Assembly: GCF_024582695.1 (NCBI RefSeq)
Contig: NZ_CP102081.1
Span: forward strand, 744,001-808,000
Source: Mycoplasma sp. 1578d
GTDB lineage: Bacteria > Bacillota_I > Bacilli_A > Mycoplasmatales > Metamycoplasmataceae
Direction: 5' to 3'
DNA length: 64,000 bases
Positions 20,909 through 32,584 of the stretch are shown here, one piece after another. Under the pieces are notes generated by a model. The model made no database searches. It had not been told where the DNA came from and saw nothing but the letters and a program-made list of their open reading frames with translations. Within the stretch, counting starts at the first letter, position 1; the number at the start of each line of letters is the position of its first letter. Made by a program: the position numbers and the translations under genes.

Positions 20909-21195
20909 TAAAACGGCATTCCACCAGGCATTTGTGGGGTAATTTTTTCAGTTTCTTCTTTGATTAAATCAATCAATTCATTCATTGCAACTATAATTAA
21001 ATCTTCAAGAATTTCTTTATCTTCAGGATCAATTAGAATTGAGTCAACATTAACTGATACTAAAGTAAAATCACCTTTCATTTCTAAAACAATCCCTTGC
21101 TTTTCAACTTTAAAAACTTTTGCATCAAGTTCTTTTTGTTTTTGTTCCATTTGAGATTGCATTTTTTTAAGTTGTTTTAACATTTCGTTATTCAT
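20908..21195 (-). CDS. Nucleoid-associated protein, YbaB/EbfC family
   Basis: 95 residues with the family layout: N-terminal coiled helix (LKQLKKMQSQMEQKQKELDA), a central beta part (GIVLEMKGDFTLVSVNVDS) and a C-terminal PGGMPF. It lies between dnaX and recR, the classical neighbourhood. It overlaps the dnaX 3' end by 8 bases. Confidence 0.92.
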   Translation of the reverse strand: MNNEMLKQLKKMQSQMEQKQKELDAKVFKVEKQGIVLEMKGDFTLVSVNVDSILIDPEDKEILEDLIIVAMNELIDLIKEETEKITPQMPGGMPF

Positions 21196-23143
21196 TTTTT
21201 CCTCTTTTCATTAAGTTAACAGCACTGCCAAAAATGGATTTAATTTGGTTCTCAGTACTTTGATCTTTAAAGCGATTCTCTAATTGGGTTAGGGGTTCAA
21301 TTGGTTTAAGATCGCTTGGGATGATACCTCTGATAAATTGATCTCTATACAAATTAAGAGCTCTCTTTCGTTGGTCTTTAGATGTTACGTAAATGTGCTT
21401 GTAACCTGAAAATATGGTATTAATATACTTTTGAAAATCTTCAGTATTACGAATTTGATGAATTTGATTTAACACATTTTCATTGTCTGAAGTAATTAGT
21501 ATATATGTGTCACTTGAAGCAAGAATTTTTGTTTGTTCAAGGAGTTTCATTTTTTCATATTTTAATGGTTCTGAAGCTAAAATCATTTTTTCAGACATTT
21601 TTTTAAATGAAGTAAAACTATCTTTAGTATTTTTTTGCATTCCTTGTTGAAGAATGTGTAATAAATTGGCTATTTCTTGATCATTTCACTTTTCTTCGTA
21701 TTTATTAATAATGTTTATTTTTTGACCTTCATTATCACTTAGGTCAATAACTTTGGTTTCAGAATCGCTTGAAAATTGTTCATATTCAACTTGGTTTTCT
21801 TTCGGTGAATTCTGATAAATATTTTGATTTTTCGTTTGAACTAAATCATTATTTAAATTGATATTTTGTTCTTTTTGTTCATAATTTAAGCTAGATTTAG
21901 GTAAATTAATCTCTTCGGTTTGTTTATGTATTAAATCGCCTCAATCATGAACTTCATCAGGAAGTTCTGGCTCTTGAATTGGAACATTTGCTCTTGTATT
22001 TTGATAAACGTGAGTTGAACCAAGAGGTTGCTCAATGATTGGTTTAATAACTTGAGCTGGTTCAGGCACTTGAACATTGACATGATGTGCACACATTTTT
22101 AAAATTAAAACTTCTAATAATTCAAAAGGATATTCTGAGCGTGCCATTTTAATTAACACTTCATTTAATTCATCCAAAAAACTAAGGGCAAATTTTTGGT
22201 TTATTTGTAATGAATTAATTTGTTCAATTTCGGTTCATTCTAATAAATCGCTTGAATGGGTTAAATTATAAATCATTCATTCTTTAATAATATTTAACAA
22301 ACTAATCACTAATTGATTTGGATCACTTCCTGATTCCTTTAAAAAGTAAAATAATTTTAGGGTCTTTTTAGTTTTGGAAGTGTAAATTAAATTAATTAAT
22401 TGGATAATTAAATCATTTGATACTATTCCAAAATTTGTGGTTAAATTTTCCACTGTAATTTTGCCTTCACCAAATGAAGCACTTTGATCAGCAATGGATA
22501 AGGCATCACGCATGGCTCCTGATGATAAACGTGCAATTAATTTGATTGCTTCATTGCTATAAGCAATACGCTCTTGATTGAGCACTTTAATTAAATGTTG
22601 ATAAATTTGCTCATTAGTAAGTTTAGTAAAATTAAATCTTTGCAAACGAGAAATAATGGTGAGCGGAATTTTTTGATGATCAGTGGTAGCAAAAATAAAA
22701 ATAGCATGAGCAGGAGGTTCTTCGAGCGTTTTAAGCAGTGCATTGAAAGCACTTTTAGTGAGCATATGAACCTCATCGATAATATAAATTTTAAAACGAG
22801 AATGGATTGGTGATTGTTCAATCTTTTCCTTTAAATCTCGAATTTCATCAACTCCATTATTTGAAGCAGCATCCATTTCGATAATATCTAAAGATTTTCC
22901 AATTTGCCCTTTACATGTGTCACAAGCAACAGTTAAGTCCTCACCGTGCATGCAGTTTAAAACATTAGCAAAAATATTTGCTAACGATGTTTTTCCAGAG
23001 CCTTTGGGTCCGCTAAACAAGTATGCGTGCCCAATTTTTCTGGTTAAAATAATATTTTTAAGTGTATTAATAATATGCTCTTGTCCTACAACTTGTTCAA
23101 AAGATGTTGGTCGATATCTTCTATATAATGCCTTATAACTCAC
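21188..23143 (-). CDS. dnaX: DNA polymerase III subunits gamma/tau
   Basis: Clamp-loader motor, 651 residues. The N-terminus YKALYRRYRPTSFEQVVGQE is nearly invariant. Walker A GPKGSGKT, Walker B IIDEVHMLT, KTLEEPPAH and sensor I IFATTDHQKIP follow. The zinc module reads C-x8-C-x2-C, but the position of the fourth Cys is Gln (CDTCKGQ). The C-terminal part (from about residue 300) is poorly conserved and rich in Glu, Asn and Gln. No slippage site was identified. First gene of a dnaX-ybaB-recR-tmk-holB-rsmI transcript. Confidence 0.95.
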
Positions 23144-23212
23144 TTAATCCCCTCTTGCTTATTAAATTATATTTTAATATGCCTTTTTGGTTTGTTTAAA
23201 TTTAAAAAATTT

Positions 23213-23247
23213 GAAACAAAAACCCCTTGCTAAGAGGTTTTTGTTTC
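23213..23247 (-). terminator. Terminator of dnaK
   Basis: A 16-base stem with one mismatch, arms GAAACAAAAACCCCTT and AAGAGGTTTTTGTTTC with a GCT loop, directly after the dnaK stop. Confidence 0.85.
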
Positions 23248-25041
<1,794 letters not shown>

Positions 25042-25095
25042 TTACATCCTATCCTTTTTTATAATTTGAATTTTGTAATATCTATCTCTAAATTA

Positions 25096-25101
25096 ATTAT
25101 A
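25096..25101 (-). promoter_or_regulatory. dnaK -10 box
   Basis: TATAAT on the minus strand. A 17-base spacer puts the -35 (TCTTTG) inside the CIRCE-like element, so a bound repressor would block the polymerase. Confidence 0.6.
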
Positions 25102-25110
25102 ACATACTTT

Positions 25111-25137
25111 TTAGCAATCAAAGAATTTGTTTGCTAA
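25111..25137 (-). promoter_or_regulatory. CIRCE-like HrcA operator upstream of dnaK
   Basis: TTAGCAATC, nine bases, GTTTGCTAA: the length and outer bases of CIRCE (TTAGCACTC-N9-GAGTGCTAA) with changed inner positions. It lies between grpE and dnaK. Confidence 0.75.
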
Positions 25138-25140
25138 ATT

Positions 25141-25971
25141 TTATAAATTTTTGTTAATTTTTACTTGGGCTGGCACCACAGTACGTTTTTCTAATTTAAA
25201 TCCTAAACGAACTACTTTAATTATTTGTTCGTGTTGTTTATCATTATCATGTTCAAAATCAATCACTTCTTGTTCATGAGCATTAAACATATCACCAACA
25301 TTTGGTTCAATTACTTTGATTCCACTTGAATCTAAAGCTTGTTCAAGTTGTTTTAAGACTAATGAAAATCCATAACAATAATTTTTAACTTGATCATTAG
25401 TTGAATTTTCTCCGCTTTTAACTGCGGCAATTAAATTATTATAGGGGATTGAAAATTCTTCAATAAACTTTTGTAAAGCATATTTTTTAATTTCCTCTTT
25501 TTCTTTAGTAAATTTATCTTGAATCTCAGTGGTTTTTTCTTGAATTGCCTCATTTGCTTTTTGTGAAGCTTGCATGATTTTATCTTTAAAAAGATATTCA
25601 TTAGCTTTCATTGTCACATTAAGTGCTGCAATTTGTGCTTTGAGCTCTTCGTTTTCTTTTTTTAGTTCATCTAATTGGGGTTTTTGGTTTGATTCAACAA
25701 CAACTGGCTGAGTGATATTAGCATCAGAAATTTTAACAAGCACTTTTTGATTCACTAATTCTTTATCAACGTTTTCTGAATCCATTGTCACTTGAAATTC
25801 AAAATGACGTTTATATTTTTTACCAATTAAAAAATGATCTAAATCACAATTAAAATCGTTTTCTCCAATTACAATACTTCTAAATCCGCTTAATTGTTTA
25901 ATTAAAGTTCCATCTAAAAATGTAAATTCAAATTTCCCGTTTAATAAATCACCTTTTTTAATCTTATTCAT
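25141..25971 (-). CDS. grpE: Nucleotide exchange factor GrpE with N-terminal PPIase-like extension
   Basis: 276 residues against about 190-200 usually. Residues about 100-276 are GrpE: a long coiled coil (LDELKKENEELKAQIAALNV), then FIEEFSIPYNNLIAAV and the beta wing (MFNAHEQEVIDF, VVRLGFKLEKRTVVPAQVKI). Residues 1-90 are extra and resemble the FKBP-type domain of trigger factor: GKFEFTFLDGTLIKQLSG, SIVIGENDF, LDHFLIGKKYK, LVNQKVLVKISD. This assignment is by eye. The gene starts inside the hrcA stop (overlap ATGAATAA). Confidence 0.9.
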   Translation of the reverse strand: MNKIKKGDLLNGKFEFTFLDGTLIKQLSGFRSIVIGENDFNCDLDHFLIGKKYKRHFEFQVTMDSENVDKELVNQKVLVKISDANITQPVVVESNQKPQLDELKKENEELKAQIAALNVTMKANEYLFKDKIMQASQKANEAIQEKTTEIQDKFTKEKEEIKKYALQKFIEEFSIPYNNLIAAVKSGENSTNDQVKNYCYGFSLVLKQLEQALDSSGIKVIEPNVGDMFNAHEQEVIDFEHDNDKQHEQIIKVVRLGFKLEKRTVVPAQVKINKNL

Positions 25972-26953
25972 TATTTTCTCCTTTAATTAAAAGCTTTTCA
26001 AAGACACTTAGTGCCGTCTTCATTTCGTTAAAATCACTATCTTGCGGTCCAACGATTGAAATTTCAGTTGTTCCTATTTCTGTATTAATTCTTTTGGTTA
26101 AAAAAGCACTTACTTCATTGACAGCAATTTTTAAGTTTTCTTGCTCGTCTAGTTTGTTTTCAATTTTCTCTCAAATTGAATAATTTTCTACTAGATCAAT
26201 AATTTGATTGACCTGCTCACGGGTAAAATTACGGCTTAAAATTAACTCTTTACGTCCATAAACATTATTTTTGGTTTTAATATTGAAAATATTATTGACA
26301 AACTCTGCAATTACAGCAAGATAATTAGAAACCTCTTTTTTGAGAACTTCTTTAAGAGCATATGTTTTTTCAACTAAATCTTCTAAAGCAACTCCGATTA
26401 ATTCTTCTTTAAAAACGCGTACAGCAATTTTTAATTCATTCATTTGAACTTTATCATCCTCTAATGAAATCATTTTGGAATGGACTTCCCCATTTGACAC
26501 TACCATTACAGCTGTAGCCATAAACGAACTAATTGGAACTAAATCAATACTTTTTAAAATTAATGATTTATCAAATTTGGTAGTAATTAATGTTAATCCA
26601 GTAATATCTGCAATTGTTTCAGCTGCTTGAGCAATCGTAAAGTTAGCTTTTTCCTTTTTGGAATCGAATGATTTTTTGAGTTTTTTTTCTAACAATTTCT
26701 CATTTGCTTGAGCAATATGCTTGGCATAATAACTTAATCCAACTGGGGTTGGGATTCGACCACTTGATGAATGAGCTTTTTTTAAATAGTCTAAATCTTC
26801 AAGTTCTTTCATTAAATAACGAATTTTAGCACTAGAAAATTTAATTTCTTTTTCTTCAATTAAGTGTGCACTACTAATTGGTTGTTTTAAATGGGTGTAT
26901 AGTTCAATGGTTGCACTAAGGATTTGTTCTAACTTAGGATTAATTCTGCTCAT
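25964..26953 (-). CDS. hrcA: Heat-inducible transcription repressor HrcA
   Basis: 329 residues. N-terminal winged helix (TIELYTHLKQPISSAHL, SSAKIRYLMKELEDLDYLKK, HSSSGRIPTPVGLSYY) and a C-terminal GAF-like domain (SLDLVPIS-like region, TTEISIVGPQDSDFNEMKTA). The frame passes TGA at 26171 and ends in an 8-base overlap with grpE. It has its own CIRCE-like site, so it should repress itself and dnaK. Confidence 0.95.
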
Positions 26954-26959
26954 AGTTTT

Positions 26960-26965
26960 ATTGTA
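26960..26965 (-). promoter_or_regulatory. hrcA -10 box with near-leaderless spacing
   Basis: TACAAT on the minus strand with six bases (AAAACT) to the ATG at 26953. The predicted transcript would begin at or next to the start codon. An overlapping TATGAT at 26965-26970 is an alternative. Confidence 0.5.
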
Positions 26966-26972
26966 TCATAAT

Positions 26973-26999
26973 TTAGCAATTAAAAAGCTTTTTTGCTAA
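26973..26999 (-). promoter_or_regulatory. CIRCE-like operator upstream of hrcA
   Basis: TTAGCAATT, nine bases, TTTTGCTAA: same 9-9-9 geometry and same outer TTAGCAA/TTGCTAA as the element before dnaK. Confidence 0.75.
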
Positions 27000-27083
27000 A
27001 TTATCAAAAAAATTATTCAAGAGTGCTTAAATTTAAGTAATGAAATTATAAGATTACCTAGATTTATTAGCTTAAGTTAAAAT

Positions 27084-27107
27084 AAAAAACCTCAAATTTT
27101 TGAGGTT
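27084..27107 (-). terminator. Terminator of nfo
   Basis: Nine-base stem AACCTCAAA / TTTGAGGTT, with a T run on the minus strand. Confidence 0.75.
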
Positions 27108-27146
27108 AGTTTCATGATATTTAAAATATTTTAAAACTTGTTAAGT

Positions 27147-27980
27147 TTATTTATCTTTTTCCAATAATCAGGCAATTTCTTCTTTATAAATTGGTCCTTG
27201 ATCAGTTCAAGGTGTTTCGAGTATGATTGGAATATTATCAAATTCAGGATCATGGACAAAACGTTTAAGTGTCTCATACCCAATAAATCCTTTTCCAATA
27301 TTTTCGTGCCGATCCTTATGTGAAGAAAGAACATTTTTTGAATCGTTTAAGTGAATTACTTTTATGTGTTTGAATAAGTCTCATTTTTTTAATTCTTCCT
27401 TAAATTGTTCATATTGCTGAATATCATAACCTGCATCTCAAACATGACATGTATCTAAACACACCGCAACACGATCTGAGTTGACTCAATCTAAAATGTA
27501 ACGAATTTGTTCAAAGGTAATTCCAATTTCACTGCCTTTGCCAGACATTGTTTCAACGCAAATGACTACATCTTTGGTATTTTTAATAATAGTTTTTAAA
27601 CTATCAACAAGCGTGTCTAAAGCTTCTTGAGGTGAATATTTAGTGTAAGCTCCAGGGTGTAATACTAAATATTTAGCTCCAATGTAATTCATGCGTTCAA
27701 TTTCTTTGGTTAAAAATTCAATTGAAAAACTACTTTTTTCAGGATTGGCTGGATTAACAATGTAAGGGGCATGAACAATGATATCCTCTTTAGGAATAGC
27801 TTGTTCAAACATGAGCTCATATTTTTCAAGTTGATAATTTTCTACACTAGTACGCAATGTTGTCTGTGGAGCTCCAAGATAAATCATCATGGTATTAGCT
27901 CCATTTGAGAGTGATTCGGCTCCTGCTTCAGCTAAATAACCAGGTTTTTTAAATGATATGTGTGAACCAAGTTTAATCAT
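27147..27980 (-). CDS. nfo: Deoxyribonuclease IV (AP endonuclease IV)
   Basis: Cuts 5' of abasic sites in base excision repair. 277 residues. Zinc-site motifs are all present: [70 protein letters not shown] and ILETPW. The ATG at 27980 follows GAGGAAA. The upstream channel gene overlaps it by 8 bases. Confidence 0.96.
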
Positions 27981-28947
27981 TATTTTCCTCTCTTTTATTG
28001 TTTTTATTAATTTTGTTTTGTACTTGCTGTAAAAAGCTTGCTGCAATCACCCCTGAAGGAATTGCAATCACAGCAACTCCAATAAGTGAGATTATCACTA
28101 CAATTGCTTTTGCTGTTGGAGATTGTGGAGAAAAGTCTCCATAACCAATGGTGGTAAGTGTAATGGTAGTAAAATAAATTGCATCTCAAAAGTTAGATAC
28201 AATATTTGAACCTACACTTGGATAATTAGAGTCCTTTAATACTTGTATCTCGGCCTGATCTTTTGTTAAATTGTGATCATTAGCATATTTTTGAATGAAT
28301 TGACTTACTTGTGCATTATAATAACTTGTTTCAGCATTTCAAATCACTAATGCAAATAATAAGATTAACACAATTACTAAAATGAAGATATTAATCAAGA
28401 GTTTTGATTGTTGAGTAATGGCCTTAAAAATAGTGTTAAACGGGCTAAAGATTTTTAAAACAATCAGTAAACGTAAAACTCTCACAATTCCTAATGCGTT
28501 AAAAAAATCAAAGATTTTTGAATTAAAAGTATTAGGTCCAGTAAAGACTCCAATTAGGTTAATTGAAGCTAGAATACAAAAAATAGCTACAAAACTATAA
28601 TAAGAAGTTGAGAATTTAAAATAAAGTTTTAGCAAATTCTTCTCATTATTTTGATAATGATAAGTTATTAAATGAATTACAAAATCAAAGACAAAGATGA
28701 AAAAGACTGGAACTTGAGCAATGGTAATAAATACTTTTGCATATGTTGATGTATCTTGCCCTAAAGGCACAAATAAATTAACAAACGAAAATAAACATGC
28801 GAAAATAATCAATAATCCATATAAAAGTTGCAATCTGGCAAGTTTATCTTTGAAAAGTTTGTTATCTTGTTTAATTTCTTTAATTCAAACAATGTCACTA
28901 ATTGTTCTCAAGATTTGTTGATGTTTTTTCTTAATTGAATTAAGCAT
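27973..28947 (-). CDS. Voltage-gated-type potassium channel
   Basis: 324 residues, a six-helix channel. Four N-terminal helices include an S4-like segment with spaced basic residues (IVRVLRLLIVLKIF). An outer pore helix follows, then the selectivity filter TTIGYGDFSPQS and a last helix (IVVIISLIGVAVIAIPSGVI) of the Kv type. The filter is a canonical TxGYGD. It overlaps nfo. The -10 box lies six bases before the ATG. Confidence 0.92.
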
Positions 28948-28953
28948 AAAAAA

Positions 28954-28959
28954 ATTATA
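28954..28959 (-). promoter_or_regulatory. -10 box of the potassium channel gene
   Basis: TATAAT on the minus strand, six T residues, then ATG. There is no room for a ribosome binding site, so the mRNA is probably leaderless. Confidence 0.6.
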
Positions 28960-29003
28960 ACTGAAAACGAATATATCTGGACACACAAATTGAAGGCATA
29001 CTT

Positions 29004-29975
29004 TTAATTGGTTTTTGATTCATTTTCTTCTTTATTAAGATTAATATTATCTTTGTTTTTTAAATGTTTTTCAATACTTTTACCAATTACAGCAGAAACT
29101 ATAGCAATAATTAATATGCTAATAATTAAAAGTGCCCCAACTAAAATTTTTGCTACATCTGATTTTGGAGAAAAGCTTTTATAGCCAAATGATAATAGTG
29201 TAAAAAATGTATAATAAAGGGCATCAAAAAAATTAGATACAGTATTTGATTCTATCTTAGGTAATTTTGAAGGATCACTTGATATTTTAATGCTTGCTTC
29301 AAAAAAAGAGACTTTATGGTCATTGGCATATTTTTGAATCTGATTATTCAACTCTGCATTATAATGAATTTTTTCAGCACTTAAAATTCCTAAAGCAAAT
29401 AACAAAATTATGTTAATAGCTAAGGCAGAAATTATTCATAACATTTTTTGTTGTTCCTTAAGAACTTTAAAAATGATATTAAAGAACGAGAATAATTTTA
29501 AAAACATAAGTAATCTCAATAATATTACAATAGACATTTCGCTGAAAAAATTAAATAGTTTTGAATCAAAGTTTTCATAATTATTAAAATATATTTGCGT
29601 AAATAAAACCGATGAAAATGAAATACTAAGAATTGTAATTATGTTATAGTAAGAGAAGAAAAATTTAATATAGCGTTTAAAACGATTTTCTTCCGTGTTT
29701 TGATAATGATAAGTAATCAAATGAAGGATTAAATCAATTATAAACATAACAAGTACAAAGATTTGAACACCAGCTATTGTTGGATTATTAAAATAAATTG
29801 GTAGTTTAAATAATAGATGTGAAAATGAACCTAAACATGCAGAAAATATAAGAGAATGATAAAGAACAATAAAAGCAAATAAATCGTTATCCCAAAATCT
29901 ATTATCTTCAATTCAAACGATTCTGCCGATTTTTTGTGTAATTTTTGTTATCTTTTCCTTAGTTGTATTAGACAT
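29004..29975 (-). CDS. Potassium-channel paralogue with degenerate selectivity filter
   Basis: 323 residues. Same size and layout as the channel next to it, with matching pieces such as HLITYHYQN, ALGILSAEKIHYNAELN, QKYANDHK and a four-basic-residue-poor S4 (IVILLRLLMFLKLF). At the filter the neighbour's TTIGYGDFSPQS is replaced by LLSFGYKSFSPKS: the second Gly and the Asp are lost. It is therefore unlikely to be a K+-selective pore on its own; it may be a regulatory partner or a decaying copy. The frame is intact apart from TGA (Trp). Confidence 0.85.
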
Positions 29976-29981
29976 ATTTTT

Positions 29982-29987
29982 ATTATA
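29982..29987 (-). promoter_or_regulatory. -10 box of the channel paralogue
   Basis: TATAAT, six bases (AAAAAT), then ATG at 29975. Same geometry as the neighbouring channel gene. Confidence 0.6.
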
Positions 29988-30020
29988 ATACCAAGACAAT
30001 TTTAAATTGTGTATTTTAAT

Positions 30021-30044
30021 AAAAAACGTAGCTAAGGCTACGTT
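30021..30044 (-). terminator. Terminator after rplQ
   Basis: Stem AACGTAGC / GCTACGTT with a TAAG loop and a T run on the minus strand. It ends the spc/alpha-type operon. Confidence 0.85.
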
Positions 30045-30081
30045 ATAAATGCTAATTGTAATTAAAGGAAGGGAAGGTTAA

Positions 30082-30444
30082 TTAAACAAGTTCAATAATT
30101 GCCATACGAGTGGCATCACCAAGGCGTTTTGGTAATTTTATAATGCGTGTATATCCACCATTACGTTCAGCGTATTTTGGTGCTACTTCATCAAATAAAA
30201 CTTTAAGTGCGTTTTGATTGCTTTTGTTTTTAATGTCACGGACATAAGCAGCAACTGCTCTGCGATTTGCTAAAGTTGGATTTTTTGCTTTTGTAATCAT
30301 TCTTTCAGCGTGTCTTCTCAATTCTTTTGCTCTAGTTAAAGTAGTTGTTAATCTCCCATGGATTATAAGTTCACTAACAAGTGAACGCATCACACCGTTT
30401 CTTCATTTAGTATCACGTGAATAAATTTGTGTCGGATTTGCCAT
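30082..30444 (-). CDS. rplQ: 50S ribosomal protein L17
   Basis: 120 residues. [20 protein letters not shown] with [17 protein letters not shown] is the family signature. The start is the ATG before [17 protein letters not shown], reached through a TGA (Trp). The rpoA stop lies one base before this ATG. Confidence 0.97.
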
Positions 30445-30445
30445 C

Positions 30446-31444
30446 TTACTCATCCCCCTCTTTTAGTTTAAAACCGTATTCGTGCAATTTTTCAATGATT
30501 TCATTTAATGATTTAGATCCAAGATTTTTAACTTGTTCAAGCTCTTCATAGGTCATTTTAGCAATTTCGCTGAGTTTAGTCTTTTTAATTCTTCTAAGAG
30601 CATTTAATGAACGAACTGATAAATTAACTTGGTTAATTTCAATTTCTGGTGACTCAGTTCCTTTTTCAATAATTTCTTCTTTGAAAATATCAACTTTCAT
30701 AGTTTCAACTTCACCAATTCGTGCAAAGTGACCAATTAGAATTTCTGAAGCTTGTTTGAGTGCTTGTTTTGGTGCAATTGTTCCATCAGTTTTAAGATTT
30801 AATTCAAGTTCTTCTTCAATTTGTGGTGAAGCAGAGTTGAGTTCTTTTACGCTGTAATGAACATTTTCTACTGGTGAAAAGTTTGAATCTACAGCAATTA
30901 ATTTTCCTTTTTTAATGTTTGATTGAATTTTATCTTCTAATTTGGCAATAAGAATTTTGTTTTCTTCAAACGACATAAATCCTCTACCTTGACGTAGGAA
31001 CATTTCTACTTTAAGAGCCTTTTCTGATTGAATAGTAGCAATTTCAACATTTGGATCGACTACTTCAATTTTGGGATGTGAAGTGATTTCTAAAGCACGA
31101 GCTTTAATTTTACCGGTTGAATTAATTACTAATTCAGCTTTAACAATTTCATCCATTCCTAAAAGTTCAGGATTATAATTAAAACGTACTTTTCTTAAAT
31201 TCATTAAAAGACTTGGAACATCTTCAACCACATCTTTAATGGTTTGGAATTCGTGTTCAACACCTTCAATTTTCACTGCAAAAGGTGCAAGTGATGTGAT
31301 ATTTGAAAGTAACACTCTTCTTAAAGCAACACCAAGGGTGTTTCCAAATCCACGTTCAAGCGGTTTAAGTTGCATAGTTAAATTGAAATCATTATTATTG
31401 TTTTCAGTTTTTTGTAGGTAATCTAGTTTTGTCATTTTTTCCAT
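30446..31444 (-). CDS. rpoA: DNA-directed RNA polymerase subunit alpha
   Basis: 332 residues. The N-terminal dimerisation domain (PLERGFGNTLGVALRRVLLS, FQTIKDVVEDVPSLLMNLRK) is joined to a C-terminal domain with two helix-hairpin-helix motifs (LSVRSLNALRRIKKTKLSEI, VKNLGSKSLNEIIEKL). The first ATG is used because AGAGGT precedes it; a second Met lies three codons later. Confidence 0.97.
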   Translation of the reverse strand: MEKMTKLDYLQKTENNNNDFNLTMQLKPLERGFGNTLGVALRRVLLSNITSLAPFAVKIEGVEHEFQTIKDVVEDVPSLLMNLRKVRFNYNPELLGMDEIVKAELVINSTGKIKARALEITSHPKIEVVDPNVEIATIQSEKALKVEMFLRQGRGFMSFEENKILIAKLEDKIQSNIKKGKLIAVDSNFSPVENVHYSVKELNSASPQIEEELELNLKTDGTIAPKQALKQASEILIGHFARIGEVETMKVDIFKEEIIEKGTESPEIEINQVNLSVRSLNALRRIKKTKLSEIAKMTYEELEQVKNLGSKSLNEIIEKLHEYGFKLKEGDE

Positions 31445-31462
31445 AATTAACCTCTTGTAAAA

Positions 31463-31852
31463 CTATTTTTTCGCACGTTCACGTTTAAGAACACGTTTTG
31501 GTGGTCTGGTTCCATTGTGTGGTGTAGGAGTAACATCTTTAATTTCTGTAACGGTAATTCCAGAAACTTCAATTTGTTTTCTTGCAGCATCTTTTCCTGC
31601 TCCAAGTCCTTTAAGTTCTACTTTAACTGATTTAAATCCGTGTGATTTAGCTGCTTCAGAAGCTGCTGCTGCAGCTAGTCCAGCTGCATAAGGAGTTTTT
31701 TTCTTAGTTCCTTTGTATCCAATTGCTCCAGCACTGCTTCAAGCAATAACATTACCTTGTTCATCAGTAAAGGTAACGATAGTGTTATTGTTAGTTGAGT
31801 GAATGTGTGCAATTCCAGTAGTAACAACTTTTTTCTTCGATTTACGAGCCAT
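31463..31852 (-). CDS. rpsK: 30S ribosomal protein S11
   Basis: 129 residues from the ATG at 31852. Signatures: [40 protein letters not shown] and the tail [20 protein letters not shown]. The gene is easily missed because a TGA codon (Trp in IAWSSAG) divides it. Confidence 0.97.
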
Positions 31853-31855
31853 TAT

Positions 31856-32224
31856 CTATTTACCTTTCTTTCCAGCAACGGTTTTTCTAGGACCTTTACG
31901 TGTACGAGCATTTTTCTGAGTTGATTGTCCACGAACTGGAAGATCTTTTCTATGTCTAATTCCACGATAACATTTAATTTCCATTAAACGTTTAATATTA
32001 AGGTTAACTTCTCTTCTTAGATCACCTTCAGTGGTATATCCTTTAGCAGCTTCACGAATACGTGAAAGTTCATCTTCTGAAAGATTTTTTACCCGAGCAT
32101 CTTCGCTAACATTAGCTTTGTGACAAATTTCTTTAGCAATTGTTTTTCCAATTCCATAAATATAGGTTAATGAAACAACAACACGTTTGTCATTTGGAAT
32201 TTCAACGTTTAAAATTCTAGCCAT
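31856..32224 (-). CDS. rpsM: 30S ribosomal protein S13
   Basis: 122 residues. Contains [38 protein letters not shown] and the basic tail [18 protein letters not shown]. It lies three bases before rpsK, in the conserved order rpmJ-rpsM-rpsK-rpoA-rplQ. Confidence 0.97.
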   Translation of the reverse strand: MARILNVEIPNDKRVVVSLTYIYGIGKTIAKEICHKANVSEDARVKNLSEDELSRIREAAKGYTTEGDLRREVNLNIKRLMEIKCYRGIRHRKDLPVRGQSTQKNARTRKGPRKTVAGKKGK

Positions 32225-32242
32225 TTACTTATTCCTTTCTGA

Positions 32243-32356
32243 TTATCCTTGTCTTTGTTTATGTTTTGGGTTTAAACAAATAACGCGAATAATTCCTCTA
32301 CGCTTAATAATTTTGCAATCTTTGCACATTGTTTTAACACTTGCTCTAACTTTCAT
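32243..32356 (-). CDS. rpmJ: 50S ribosomal protein L36
   Basis: 37 residues: [20 protein letters not shown], then a C-x10-type zinc region with Cys and His ([10 protein letters not shown]). AAGGAG lies seven bases before the ATG. The gene is short but exact in length and position, between infA and rpsM. Confidence 0.97.
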   Translation of the reverse strand: MKVRASVKTMCKDCKIIKRRGIIRVICLNPKHKQRQG

Positions 32357-32367
32357 GCGTTTCTCCT

Positions 32368-32583
32368 TTATTTGTGACGATAGGTAATGCGCCCTTGAGT
32401 TAAATCGTAAGGACTCATTTCTACATCAACAGTATCTCCAGGTAAAATACGAATGTGATTTACTCTCATTTTTCCTGAAATATGAGCTTTAATTACAATT
32501 CCGTTTTCAAGTTCTACTGAGTATAAATCAGTTGAGTAAGCTTCCTTGACTACGGCTTTCATTTTGATAGCATCTTTTGACAA
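32368..32583 (-). CDS. infA: Translation initiation factor IF-1
   Basis: 71 residues, an S1-type OB fold: [20 protein letters not shown] and [19 protein letters not shown]. The start is TTG at 32583. Alignment with known IF-1 places the first residue there, an AAGGA site is suitably spaced, and the first ATG in frame would remove seven residues. The map stop lies one base upstream. Confidence 0.95.
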   Translation of the reverse strand: MSKDAIKMKAVVKEAYSTDLYSVELENGIVIKAHISGKMRVNHIRILPGDTVDVEMSPYDLTQGRITYRHK

Positions 32584-32584
32584 A

